From positions 62,001-126,000 of the forward strand of contig NZ_JAFFZN010000013.1 in NCBI RefSeq assembly GCF_017676385.1: 64,000 nt of DNA, read 5' to 3'. This document shows, piece after piece, positions 8,002 through 15,896 of this stretch; position 1 is the stretch's first letter, and every line of letters starts with the position of its first letter. The translations under genes and the position numbers were made by a program. The stretch is from Streptomyces spirodelae. GTDB taxonomy: Bacteria; Actinomycetota; Actinomycetes; Streptomycetales; Streptomycetaceae. The notes below the pieces were generated by a model, which was not told the DNA's origin, did no database searches, and saw only the letters and a program-made list of their open reading frames with translations.

Positions 8002-8970
8002 ATGCGCGCACTACTCGTGGTCAACCCGGCAGCCACCACCACCAGCGCTCGGACCCGTGACGTGCTGGCGCACGCGCTCGCCAGCGATCTCAAGCTGGAG
8101 GTGGCCACCACCCAGTACCGGGGCCACGCCAGGGATCTCGCCCGCCAGGCCGCGCTGGGCGGCGCCGCCGAGCTGGTGATCGCGCTGGGTGGGGACGGCA
8201 CGGTCAACGAGGTGGTCAACGGGCTGCTGCACGACGGCCCCGACCCCGGGCGGCTGCCGCGGCTGGCGGTGGTGCCCGGTGGCTCGACCAATGTGTTCGC
8301 GCGTGCGCTGGGCATGCCCAACGACGTGGTGGAGGCGACAGGCCACCTGCTGGACGCGCTGGAGGCGGGCTCGGAGAGAACCATCGGGCTGGGCATCGCG
8401 GGCGGCGTGCCGGGAACCGACGACGCCGAGATCCCCGACCGCTGGTTCACCTTCACGGCGGGGCTGGGGTTCGACGCCGGGGTGATCGGGCGGGTCGAAC
8501 AGCAGCGGGAGCGAGGCAAGCGGTCCACGCACCCGCTCTATGTGCGCCAGGTGGTGCGGCAGTTCCTCAACGAGCCGCACCGCCGCAAGGGGACGATCAC
8601 GCTGGAGCGCGAGGACGCCGAGCCGGTCGACGAGCTGGCGCTGTCGATCGTGTGCAACACGGCTCCGTGGTCCTATCTGGGGAACAAGCCGCTCTACGCG
8701 GCACCGGCCGCCTCCTTCGACACCGGCCTCGACGTCCTGGGACTGCGCAGACTGACGCCGGCGGCGGTGAGCCGCTACGGCACCCAACTGCTGACCTCCA
8801 GCCCGGAGCGCGGGCCCCGCGGCAAGCACGCGGTCACCCTCCACGACCTCACTCGCTTCACCTTGCATTCGCAGGCGCCGCTGCCGTTTCAGATGGACGG
8901 TGACCACCTGGGACTGCGTACGAGCGTGAGCTTCACAGGCGTACGGCGTGCACTGCGTGTGATTGTGTAA
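8002..8970 (+). CDS. Diacylglycerol kinase-like lipid kinase
   Basis: The 322-residue protein carries the lipid-kinase catalytic-domain pattern: MRALLVVNPAA at the N-terminus, ALGGDGTVNEV at residues 61-71 with the conserved GGDGT nucleotide motif, and VVPGGSTNVFARAL shortly after. Family members phosphorylate diacylglycerol, sphingosine or related lipids at the membrane. The C-terminal half is the usual beta-rich domain (ending HLGLRTSVSFTGV). The substrate cannot be fixed from sequence. Its stop codon overlaps the first base of a terminator stem, so it is probably transcribed alone. Confidence 0.85.
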   Translation: MRALLVVNPAATTTSARTRDVLAHALASDLKLEVATTQYRGHARDLARQAALGGAAELVIALGGDGTVNEVVNGLLHDGPDPGRLPRLAVVPGGSTNVFARALGMPNDVVEATGHLLDALEAGSERTIGLGIAGGVPGTDDAEIPDRWFTFTAGLGFDAGVIGRVEQQRERGKRSTHPLYVRQVVRQFLNEPHRRKGTITLEREDAEPVDELALSIVCNTAPWSYLGNKPLYAAPAASFDTGLDVLGLRRLTPAAVSRYGTQLLTSSPERGPRGKHAVTLHDLTRFTLHSQAPLPFQMDGDHLGLRTSVSFTGVRRALRVIV

Positions 8971-8996
8971 GTGGAAGGGGCGAAAGTCCTTCCACT
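8970..8996 (+). terminator. Terminator of the lipid kinase gene
   Basis: AGTGGAAGG and CCTTCCACT form a perfect 9-bp stem with a 9-base loop, starting at the last base of the stop codon. Confidence 0.65.
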
Positions 8997-9288
8997 CGAA
9001 CGTTTAGGCCAGGGTCCACCCCCTCGAATGACGGCTGTGAGCTAGTCGACACCAAGGATTCAAAAAAAAGTTTCCGGAAGGGGTTGTATCCGCCGCCGAG
9101 GTTTGCGAGTCTCTTCATGGCGATCGGGACGGCCCCGCCATCGGGCCCCCTTGAGAGCCGGAATCCCTTCCTTTGACTCCTGTGGGACCCGCATCACATT
9201 TGTGAGGCCCCACTTCCCCCGTCGAGGGATTCGTGAAAGCGTTCACATTCACAAGCAACGAAGCCACACACGAGGAGAGGTAGCAGCC
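8971..9288 (+). promoter_or_regulatory. wblE upstream region with two palindromes and an A8 tract
   Basis: This 318-bp stretch holds no convincing ORF. It contains a run of eight A (about 9061-9069, rare in such a GC-rich genome). TCACA-TT-TGTGA at 9194-9205 is a perfect short palindrome. GTGAA-AGCG-TTCAC at 9233-9246 is an inverted repeat 43 bp before the wblE start. GAGGAGAGG at 9272-9280 is the ribosome site. The palindromes are candidate operators; the mycobacterial wblE orthologue whiB1 is controlled by a CRP-family protein, but these sites are not CRP consensus. I cannot place the -10/-35 elements with confidence. Confidence 0.5.
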
Positions 9289-9552
9289 ATGGACTGGCGT
9301 CACCACGCCGTTTGCCGCGAGGAAGACCCCGAGCTGTTCTTCCCCATCGGCAACACCGGTCCTGCGCTGCTGCAGATCGAGGAAGCCAAGGCCGTCTGCC
9401 GCCGCTGCCCCGTCATGGAGCAGTGCCTGCAGTGGGCTCTGGAGTCGGGTCAGGACTCCGGTGTCTGGGGTGGTCTCAGCGAGGACGAGCGCCGCGCGAT
9501 GAAGCGCCGTGCCGCCCGCAACCGGGCGCGGAACAACGCCGCGACCGCCTGA
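9289..9552 (+). CDS. wblE: WhiB-like Fe-S regulator WblE (WhiB1 orthologue)
   Basis: The 87-residue protein has the four [4Fe-4S] cysteines of the Wbl family at 9, 37, 40 and 46 (C-x27-C-x2-C-x5-C), the VWGG turn at 59-62, and a basic tail (MKRRAARNRARNN) that contacts DNA. Wbl proteins bind region 4 of the principal sigma factor and modulate promoter choice in response to NO or redox state. Length, the absence of an AT-hook and the neighbouring PdtaS-like kinase point to WblE/WhiB1 rather than other Wbl classes. Expression is probably monocistronic: palindromes lie upstream and a long hairpin lies 74 bp downstream. Confidence 0.93.
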   Translation: MDWRHHAVCREEDPELFFPIGNTGPALLQIEEAKAVCRRCPVMEQCLQWALESGQDSGVWGGLSEDERRAMKRRAARNRARNNAATA

Positions 9553-9626
9553 CGCCCAGCCCTGCACCAGCTGCACCCCCGAGACGCAGCGCGCAGCGCC
9601 CTCGGAGCGCGTAACCGCAGAACATC

Positions 9627-9674
9627 GAGCGCCGAACACCCGTCCTTCGTCCAAGGACCGGGTGCTCGGCGCTC
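9627..9674 (+). terminator. Strong hairpin terminator after wblE
   Basis: A long near-perfect stem (GAGCGCCGA-CACCCG-TCCTT with AAGGACCGGGTG-TCGGCGCTC) closes a short loop, followed by TTCG. It separates wblE from the convergent sensor-kinase gene. Confidence 0.75.
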
Positions 9675-9752
9675 TTCGCATGCCGGACCCGCACGGATCG
9701 ACTCGTACGGATCGACTCGTACGGCGAGGCGGTCCCGCGTCAGCGGTTCGCG

Positions 9753-11246
9753 TCAGCGGTTGTCGGCGCGCGCCGGTTTCTCCGCCGTCACCGGCAGGTC
9801 GAACAGCACCCGGGTGCCCTTCTCAGCACCGGGGAGCATGTCGAAGGTGCCGCCCAACTCGCCCTCCACCAGGGTGCGGACGATCTGCAGCCCCAGGTTG
9901 CCACCGCTCTTGGCGTCGAAGTCCTCCGGCAGGCCACGGCCGTTGTCCTGCACCGTGACCAGCAGCCGCGCCTCGTCCTGCCCGGCGGCCACCCCGCGCA
10001 CGGCGTGGACCTCGATGGACCCCTGCCGGCCGGGGCCGAACCCGTGCTCGATGGCGTTCTGCAGGACTTCGGTGAGCACCATGGACAGCGGGGTGGCTAC
10101 CTCGGCGCCGAGGATGCCGAAGCGGCCCGTACGGCGTCCCGTGACGCGGCCTGGAGAGATCTCGGCCACCATCGCCAGCACACGGTCGGCGATCTCGTCG
10201 AAGTCCACGCGCTCGTCCAGGTTCTGGGACAGCGTCTCGTGAACGATGGCGATGGAGCCGACCCGCCGCACCGCCTCCTCCAGCGCCTCCCTGCCCCGGT
10301 CGGAGTCCATCCTGCGGGCTTGGAGCCGCAGCAGCGCCGCCACCGTCTGAAGGTTGTTCTTCACCCGGTGGTGGATCTCCCGGATGGTGGCGTCCTTGGT
10401 GATCAACTCGCGCTCACGGCGGCGCACTTCTGTGATGTCGCGCAGCAGGATGAGCGAACCGATGCGGGTGCCCTTGGGTTTGAGCGGGATGGCGCGCAAC
10501 TGCACGATGCAGTCGTTGGCCTCGACCTCCGCGCCGCGCGGCGCCCAGCCGCTGGCGAGCTTGACCATCGCCTCGTGCACCGGGCCCCGGGACGGCGCCA
10601 GTTCGGCGGTGGCCTCGCCCAGGTGCAGACCGACCAGGTCGGTGGCCAGGCCCAGCCGGTGGTAAGCGGACAGCGCGTTGGGGCTGGCGTACTGCACATG
10701 CCCCTCGGCGTCCAGCCGGATCAGCCCGTCGCCGACCCGCGGCACATGGTCCATGTCCACCTGGTGCCCGTGGAACGGGAAACTCCCTGCCGCGATCATC
10801 TGGGCGAGGTCGGAGGCGCTCTGCAGATAGGTCAGCTCCAGCCTGCTGGGGGTGCGGACGGTCAGCAGGTTGGTGTTGCGAGCGATGACGCCCAGCACCC
10901 GGCCCTCGCGCCGGACGGGGATGGACTCGACGCGCACCGGCACCTCCTCGCGCCACTCGGGGTCGCCCTCCCGCACGATCCGGCCCTCGTCCAGCGCGGC
11001 ATCCAGCAACGGGCGGCGGCCCCGGGGCACCAGGTGGCCGACCATGTCGTCCTGGTGCGAGGTCGGGCCGGTGTTCGGCCGCATCTGGGCAACCGAGACA
11101 TACCGGGTGCCGTCCAGGGTCGGCACCCACAGCACGAGATCGGCGAAGGAGAGATCGGCCAGCAGCTGCCACTCGGAGACCAGCAGGTGCAGCCACTCCA
11201 GCTCCACGTCGGTCAGGGCGGTGTGCTGGCGTACGAGGTCGTTCAT
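9753..11246 (-). CDS. pdtaS: PdtaS-like cytosolic sensor histidine kinase
   Basis: About 497 residues from ATG 11246 (MNDLVRQHTAL); a GTG nine bases earlier is equally possible. An N-terminal GAF-like domain (to about residue 150) and a PAS-like domain (about 165-280, ending SLILLRDITEVRRRE) precede the phosphoacceptor helix IREIHHRVKNNLQTVAAL of the HisKA_2 type. The GHKL ATPase follows (LQNAIEHGF N-box, DNGRGLP G1, GGNLGLQIV G2). No transmembrane segment is present, so it senses a cytoplasmic signal. In mycobacteria PdtaS phosphorylates the ANTAR antiterminator PdtaR and its gene is next to whiB1, the same neighbourhood as here. No response regulator is adjacent. A DasR-box-like site lies about 110 bp upstream. 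Confidence 0.87.
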   Translation of the reverse strand: MNDLVRQHTALTDVELEWLHLLVSEWQLLADLSFADLVLWVPTLDGTRYVSVAQMRPNTGPTSHQDDMVGHLVPRGRRPLLDAALDEGRIVREGDPEWREEVPVRVESIPVRREGRVLGVIARNTNLLTVRTPSRLELTYLQSASDLAQMIAAGSFPFHGHQVDMDHVPRVGDGLIRLDAEGHVQYASPNALSAYHRLGLATDLVGLHLGEATAELAPSRGPVHEAMVKLASGWAPRGAEVEANDCIVQLRAIPLKPKGTRIGSLILLRDITEVRRRERELITKDATIREIHHRVKNNLQTVAALLRLQARRMDSDRGREALEEAVRRVGSIAIVHETLSQNLDERVDFDEIADRVLAMVAEISPGRVTGRRTGRFGILGAEVATPLSMVLTEVLQNAIEHGFGPGRQGSIEVHAVRGVAAGQDEARLLVTVQDNGRGLPEDFDAKSGGNLGLQIVRTLVEGELGGTFDMLPGAEKGTRVLFDLPVTAEKPARADNR

Positions 11247-11579
11247 GGAGGGCACGGGGCCGAGGGTACGACAGGCCGGGGGCCGGGCGTACGCCGGTCG
11301 CGGCCTGGTGGAGAATCGAGGAGCAGAACCGCGCGATCCGTAGACAGACGGCCGTGGTCTAGTCCAGAATCCTCCCGGAAGAACTTCTGCCCTCCCCGCA
11401 CAGGAGGGCAGATCGAGGCCCGCGACGCTCTCTGCCCTGACAGCGCCCGGGCCTTGTAGCTCCGGGCTGCGGTGCCGGGCGGGTTGAGGGTCCCGCTCCG
11501 GCGCCGCGGCCCGAAGTGTTTTCCGGGGCCTTGGCGGGCCGGGGAGGCGGTTCCCGGGGCCCTGGCGGGCCCGGGTGTC
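11247..11579. other. 333-bp gene-free gap with GC-rich direct repeats
   Basis: No ORF here is convincing. Between 11355 and 11366 lies a DasR-box-like sequence. From about 11518 to 11572 two imperfect copies of a 24-base GC-rich unit (TTCCGGGGCCTTGGCGGGCC-like) are in tandem just beyond the stop of the aldolase gene. The kinase promoter should be in the right-to-left part of this gap, but I see no clear -10/-35 pair. Confidence 0.5.
11355..11366. promoter_or_regulatory. DasR-box-like (dre) site upstream of the pdtaS-like gene
   Basis: TGGTCTAGTCCA differs at one position from the core DasR operator TGGTCTAGACCA. It lies about 110 bp upstream of the sensor kinase start, within 7 kb of dasR. 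DasR represses through such sites when glucosamine-6-phosphate is low. Function here is inference; a single match could be chance. Confidence 0.4.
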
Positions 11580-12230
11580 TCAGGCGTGCTGGATCGCCTC
11601 GTCCGCGTGCACCGGGAAGCGGGTCGTGCGGTCCCCCAGCAGCAGGGCGCGATAGGTGGCGGTTGCCGCCTCCTCCAGGTTCATCGCCCGCCGGAAGGCC
11701 ATTCCGACGTCCTCCCCCAGCGCCGAGCAGCCGTGGTGGGCCAGCAGCACGCAGTTGTGCTCCTTGGCCTGCTCGGCGGCGCTGTCGGCCAGCTCGTCGG
11801 ACCCGTTCGGGTAGAAGTCGGTACGTCCGACGGAGCGTACGTACACTGCGTGGTCGAGCGTCAGCAGCCTGATCTCGTGGCCCAGCGCGTCGACCAGCAC
11901 CGCGTGCTGCGGGTGCATATGGACGATCGCGTTGGCGTCGCCGCGCACCCGGTAGGTGCGCTGGTGCAGCTTCCACTCGCTGGAGGGCTCGGGGTTGCCG
12001 CCGACGATCTCGCCGGCCAGGTTCATGACCGTGAAATCCTCGGGTGCCAGCCTGTCCAGCCAGGTGCCCTTGCCCGTGACGACGAACTCCTCACGGCCTG
12101 GCAGCCGGGCCGACAGGTTGCCGCCGCTGGCCAGTACGAATCCGCGCCGCACAGCGGTGGAGCCGACGTCGATGAGCTGCTCCACCAGCCCTTCGAGGGT
12201 GGTCGCCCGCGCCATGCTCACCTGTCCCAT
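11580..12230 (-). CDS. Class II aldolase/adducin-family protein
   Basis: The 216-residue protein has the zinc-dependent class II aldolase pattern: SGGNLSAR near residue 35, IVHMHPQHAV with two metal histidines near 103-107, and LLAHHGC near 160 with the third ligand region. Relatives include L-fuculose-1-phosphate aldolase and L-ribulose-5-phosphate epimerase, plus many of unknown substrate. It is the last gene of the leftward das block, 13 bp after the SIS-domain gene, so it may act on a sugar phosphate from the same pathway. The start at 12230 (MGQVSM) or the internal ATG (MARATT) are both possible. Confidence 0.82.
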   Translation of the reverse strand: MGQVSMARATTLEGLVEQLIDVGSTAVRRGFVLASGGNLSARLPGREEFVVTGKGTWLDRLAPEDFTVMNLAGEIVGGNPEPSSEWKLHQRTYRVRGDANAIVHMHPQHAVLVDALGHEIRLLTLDHAVYVRSVGRTDFYPNGSDELADSAAEQAKEHNCVLLAHHGCSALGEDVGMAFRRAMNLEEAATATYRALLLGDRTTRFPVHADEAIQHA

Positions 12231-12243
12231 CCGACCGCCCCTC

Positions 12244-13311
12244 TCAGCGGGTCTCGGTGACCTTGGCCAGCGAGCGAGGCGCGTCCGGGTCCTGGCCGCG
12301 CGCCATGGTGACCTCGTAAGCGAGCATCTGGAGCGGCAGGATCTGCACGATGGGCTGGAGCTCCTCCAGCAGCCCCTCGGTGGGCAGCGCGAACCCGGCG
12401 GAGGCCCGCTCCACCTCCGCCTGGCGGCCGATGACCACCAGGTCGGCCCCGCGGTCCCGGAGCCGCTCCAGGACCGGCTGCAGCGCCTCGCCGCCCTTGC
12501 CGTCCGCGACCACGGCGATCACCGGGGAGATGTTGTCCACCATGGCCAGCGGCCCGTGCAGCAGGTCGGCCCCGGAGTAGGAAAGCGCCGGGATGTAGCT
12601 GGTCTCCATCAGCTTCAGCGCGGCTTCCTTCGCCGTCGGGTAGCCGTAGCCGCGCGAGGTGAGCACCATCCGCTCGGCGAACCGGTAGCGCGCCGCGAGT
12701 GCCTTGACCTCGTCCTTGCGGGCCAGCACGGCCTCGGCCAGCTCGGGCAGCTCCTTGGCGGCCTCGACGCCGTTGCCGTTGCCGCCGCGCAGGCCGTCCA
12801 CCAACAGGTAGAGCGCCAGCAGCTCGGCGGTGTAGGTCTTGGTGGCGGGCAGCGCCTTCTCCGGGCCGGCCAGTACGTCGATGTGGAACTCGCTGACCTG
12901 CGCGAGCGGCGAGTCGGCGTTGTTGGTGACCGCGAGCGTGATCGCACCCGCCTCGCGGGCCGCCTCGGTGGAGGCCACCAGGTCCGGGCTGCCGCCGGAC
13001 TGGCTGATGGTGATGACCAGGCAGTCGGTCAGATCCGGCTGCGCGCCGTAGGCGGTGGTCGTCGACATGGAGGTCAACCCGCACGGCTTGCCCAACTGGA
13101 TCTCCAGCAGGTATTTCGCGTACAGCGCGGCGTTGTCGGAGGTACCGCGCGCCGTCAGCAGGACGAACCGGGGGTTCTTCGCGGCGATCCGCTCGGCCAC
13201 CTCGCGGATGGCCGGGGCGCCCTCGTCCAGGATGCGGCGCAGCACGGCGGGCTGCTCGGCCATCTCGCCGGACATGATGGTGCCCGGTGTGGACGGGGCG
13301 TTCGAGGACAT
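12244..13311 (-). CDS. nagB: SIS-domain sugar-phosphate deaminase/isomerase (glucosamine-6-phosphate deaminase candidate)
   Basis: This 355-residue protein consists of two SIS domains with no glutaminase domain: ARGTSDNAALYAKYL and ISQSGGSPDLVAS in the first, and LTSRGYGYPTAKEAALKL with SGADLLHGPLAM in the second. This is the isomerase half of GlmS, as used by SIS-type glucosamine-6-phosphate deaminases. In Streptomyces the gene in this place beside dasABC-dasD is called nagB. Start ATG 13311 follows GGAGGGA; the long in-frame extension upstream is a shadow over dasD. It would turn imported, phosphorylated GlcN into fructose-6-phosphate and ammonia, removing the DasR effector. The symbol rests on context and remembered gene order. 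Confidence 0.75.
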   Translation of the reverse strand: MSSNAPSTPGTIMSGEMAEQPAVLRRILDEGAPAIREVAERIAAKNPRFVLLTARGTSDNAALYAKYLLEIQLGKPCGLTSMSTTTAYGAQPDLTDCLVITISQSGGSPDLVASTEAAREAGAITLAVTNNADSPLAQVSEFHIDVLAGPEKALPATKTYTAELLALYLLVDGLRGGNGNGVEAAKELPELAEAVLARKDEVKALAARYRFAERMVLTSRGYGYPTAKEAALKLMETSYIPALSYSGADLLHGPLAMVDNISPVIAVVADGKGGEALQPVLERLRDRGADLVVIGRQAEVERASAGFALPTEGLLEELQPIVQILPLQMLAYEVTMARGQDPDAPRSLAKVTETR

Positions 13312-13447
13312 GCGGGTCCCTCCGGGGATGCGTGCGTGTGTGGGTCGCGGTTCGATCCTACGGCCTGGCGGATACGGCCGGATTTGCCCCCGCCCACCCC
13401 CTGGTGGCGACCCCGGCGGGAAAGCGGAGGGTGGGCGGGGCGGGTTC

Positions 13448-14986
13448 TCACCCCCGGGCGATGACTTCGGCCGCCGCGCGACCGCAGACCCTGGCCGCGC
13501 CATGGGTCGCGATGTGCAGTGCGCCCTGCGGTGCGGCCTGGGGAAGACCCATCTCGACCACCACCGTGTCCTGGCGTGCGGCCACCAGCCGCGCCACCGC
13601 TTCGGACATCCACGGGTGCCGGTGCAGGTCGCGGACGACCACGACCACGGGCCGGTCCCCCGCGTCCGCGAGCACCGCGGCCCCCACGTCCCCGTCGGCG
13701 CTGCCGTAGGTGCCCGTCCGGGTGCCCGGAACCATCCGTTCCAGCTCGGCTGCCGGCCCCCAGGGGGTCTCGTCCCCGACCGCGATGTTGGCGACCGTGG
13801 TGAGCGCCGCGACATACAGCGGTCCGGAGGGGTGCCGATAGCTCTCCAGCCCGGTCACGACCAGCGCGCGCCGCGCCGCCTCCAGTCCGATGCCGCCGGC
13901 GGCGGACGTTCCGGCGCGAAGGGCGGGGTCGGCCAGACCCCCCGTGTCCGACCGCCGCACCCCCCGCGCCCACGCGGCGAGGCCGCGTACCCGTGCTGCG
14001 GCGTCGGCGAGCCGTTCCTCCGTCAGCTCGCCGTCGCGTACGGCGCTCACCAGCGCGTCGCGAAGCCGCAGCACGGTGTCCTCACCGGCCAGCCCGCCAC
14101 CCACGCAGATCGCGTCGGCCCCGGCGGCGAGCGCGAGCACGCTGCCGCGTTCGAGGCCGTAGGTGGCGGAGATGGCCCGCATCTCCATGCCGTCGGTGAC
14201 GATGAGCCCCTGATGGCCGAGTCCGCCCTCGCTGCGCGGCGCCCGCAGCAGTCCGGTCAGCGCGGCGGGGCTGAGGGTGCCGGGGCGGGCCTCGTCGAGG
14301 GCCGGCAGCAGGATGTGGGCGCTCATCACGCACTTGCTGCCCGCCTCGATCGCCGCCGCGAAGGGCACCAGCTCGCGGGCTCTGAGGGTCTCCAGGTCGG
14401 CGTCGATACGGGGCATGGCGTGGTGCGAGTCGACGGCGGTGTCGCCGTGCCCGGGGAAGTGCTTGACGCAGGCCGCGACGCCGGCCGCCTGGAGACCCTC
14501 GATGTAGGCGACGGTGTGCCGGGCGACGAGGGCGGGGTCGCCGCCGAAGGACCGTACGCCGATGACGGGGTTGTCCGGGTTGGAGTTGACGTCGGCCGAC
14601 GGTGCCCAGTTGAGGTTGACCCCGGCGGCGGCGAGCCTGCTGCCCAGTTCGTGGGCGACGGCACGGGTGAGGTCGGGGTCGTCGATGTGGCCGAGGGCGA
14701 GGTTGCCGGGGTAGGAGGAGCCGCCCCTGGCCTCCAGCCGGGTCACATCGCCGCCCTCCTCGTCGATGGCGATCAGCAGATCCGCGCGTACGTCGCGCAG
14801 CTGCTCGGTGAGCAGGGCGAGTTGTTCGGGTGAGTCGATGTTGCGTCCGAACAGACCGACCGAGGCGAGCCCTTCGTCCAGCTGCCGCAGCAGCCAGCTG
14901 GGTGCCGAGGTCCCGGCGAAGCCGGGCTGGAGGACGGCGAGGGCGTCGCGGGTGAGGGTGTCGGACGCTCGTACTGAGGTGGTCAT
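13448..14986 (-). CDS. dasD: Family GH3 beta-N-acetylhexosaminidase (DasD)
   Basis: The 512-residue protein belongs to glycoside hydrolase family 3. Substrate-binding and NagZ-type catalytic motifs are visible: IDEEGGDVTRLE, the loop VKHFPGHGDTAVDSHHAMP with the catalytic His-Asp dyad, and VTDGMEMRAI with the nucleophile Asp. The C-terminal ~150 residues form a second domain. There is no signal peptide, so it should split chitobiose to N-acetylglucosamine inside the cell after uptake by DasABC. It follows dasC on the same strand with a 79-bp gap. Confidence 0.87.
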   Translation of the reverse strand: MTTSVRASDTLTRDALAVLQPGFAGTSAPSWLLRQLDEGLASVGLFGRNIDSPEQLALLTEQLRDVRADLLIAIDEEGGDVTRLEARGGSSYPGNLALGHIDDPDLTRAVAHELGSRLAAAGVNLNWAPSADVNSNPDNPVIGVRSFGGDPALVARHTVAYIEGLQAAGVAACVKHFPGHGDTAVDSHHAMPRIDADLETLRARELVPFAAAIEAGSKCVMSAHILLPALDEARPGTLSPAALTGLLRAPRSEGGLGHQGLIVTDGMEMRAISATYGLERGSVLALAAGADAICVGGGLAGEDTVLRLRDALVSAVRDGELTEERLADAAARVRGLAAWARGVRRSDTGGLADPALRAGTSAAGGIGLEAARRALVVTGLESYRHPSGPLYVAALTTVANIAVGDETPWGPAAELERMVPGTRTGTYGSADGDVGAAVLADAGDRPVVVVVRDLHRHPWMSEAVARLVAARQDTVVVEMGLPQAAPQGALHIATHGAARVCGRAAAEVIARG

Positions 14987-15065
14987 GCGGCGCGGTGTCC
15001 CTTCACTTCACTGGTGTGCCCTGGGGTTGCGGCAACGGTGTCGCGCGGCGTGCCGTCACCGCCGG

Positions 15066-15896
15066 TCATCCCTTCACCGCGCCGGAGGTGAGGCCGGCCA
15101 CTGCCTTGCGCTGGAGGTAGAGGAAGAGCAGCAGGATCGGGATGGCGAAGAGTGACGCTGCCGCCATCGTGGCACCCCAGTCGTCGCCGAAGGCGGTCTG
15201 GAACTTCGACAGCCACAGCGGCAGCGTCTGTGCCTGGTCGTCCTTGTTGAGGATGAGGACCAGGGGGAACTCGTTCCACGCCGTGATGAAGCCGAACAGC
15301 GAGGTGGCCATCAGACCTGGCGCCAGCAGGGGGAAGATGACCCGGCGGAATGCCTGGAGCCGGGTGCAGCCGTCCACCATGGCCGACTCCTCCAGGTCCT
15401 TGGGCACGGCGGCGACATAGCCGCGCAGGGTGATGATGGTCAGCGGCAGCACCATGACGGTGTAGAAGAGCGTCAGCGGCACCAGGCTGTTGAGCATGTC
15501 GGCGTCACGGACGATCATGTAGATCGCGATGACCATCACCTCCCAGGGCGCCATCTGCGCGACCATGAAGGTCAGGACGATGCCCTTCCGCCCCCTGAAC
15601 CGCATCCGGGCCAGTGCGAAGGCGGCGAAGAGCGCCACGACCAGCGAGAAGCCGACGGCGAGCACCGTGACGGTGACGGAGTTGCGTACCAGCGTCCAGA
15701 AGTTCTCGGCCTCGACGGCCGTTTCGAAGTGGTCGAGGGTCGGCGAGGTGGGGAACCAGACGGGTGTCTCGCTGATGATCTGCCCGTTGGGCTTGAACGC
15801 CGTGTTGAACATCCAGTAGACGGGAAAGGCGAACCCCACGAACAGCACCAGCGCGGTGGCGTTCGGCCATATCCGGCCCAGCAGTGACCGTCGCAT
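15066..15896 (-). CDS. dasC: Chitobiose ABC transporter permease DasC
   Basis: A 276-residue inner-membrane permease (MalG type) with about six membrane segments. It has the EAA loop that docks the ATPase (EESAMVDGCTRLQAFRRVIFP near residue 190). The start ATG shares its A with the dasB stop (TGATG), showing translational coupling. It works with DasB and the lipoprotein DasA to import N,N'-diacetylchitobiose. No ATPase gene is in the cluster; in Streptomyces the shared ATPase MsiK, encoded elsewhere, powers it. Confidence 0.92.
   Translation of the reverse strand: MRRSLLGRIWPNATALVLFVGFAFPVYWMFNTAFKPNGQIISETPVWFPTSPTLDHFETAVEAENFWTLVRNSVTVTVLAVGFSLVVALFAAFALARMRFRGRKGIVLTFMVAQMAPWEVMVIAIYMIVRDADMLNSLVPLTLFYTVMVLPLTIITLRGYVAAVPKDLEESAMVDGCTRLQAFRRVIFPLLAPGLMATSLFGFITAWNEFPLVLILNKDDQAQTLPLWLSKFQTAFGDDWGATMAAASLFAIPILLLFLYLQRKAVAGLTSGAVKG

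Noticed and set aside
9165..9190. σR promoter before wblE (GGAAT at about 9168)
   Set aside because: No GTT lies 18-19 bases downstream; the sequence there reads TGGGACC.
10005..11459. Long plus-strand open frame opposite the sensor kinase
   Set aside because: No domain is visible in its product, while the minus strand encodes a complete kinase.
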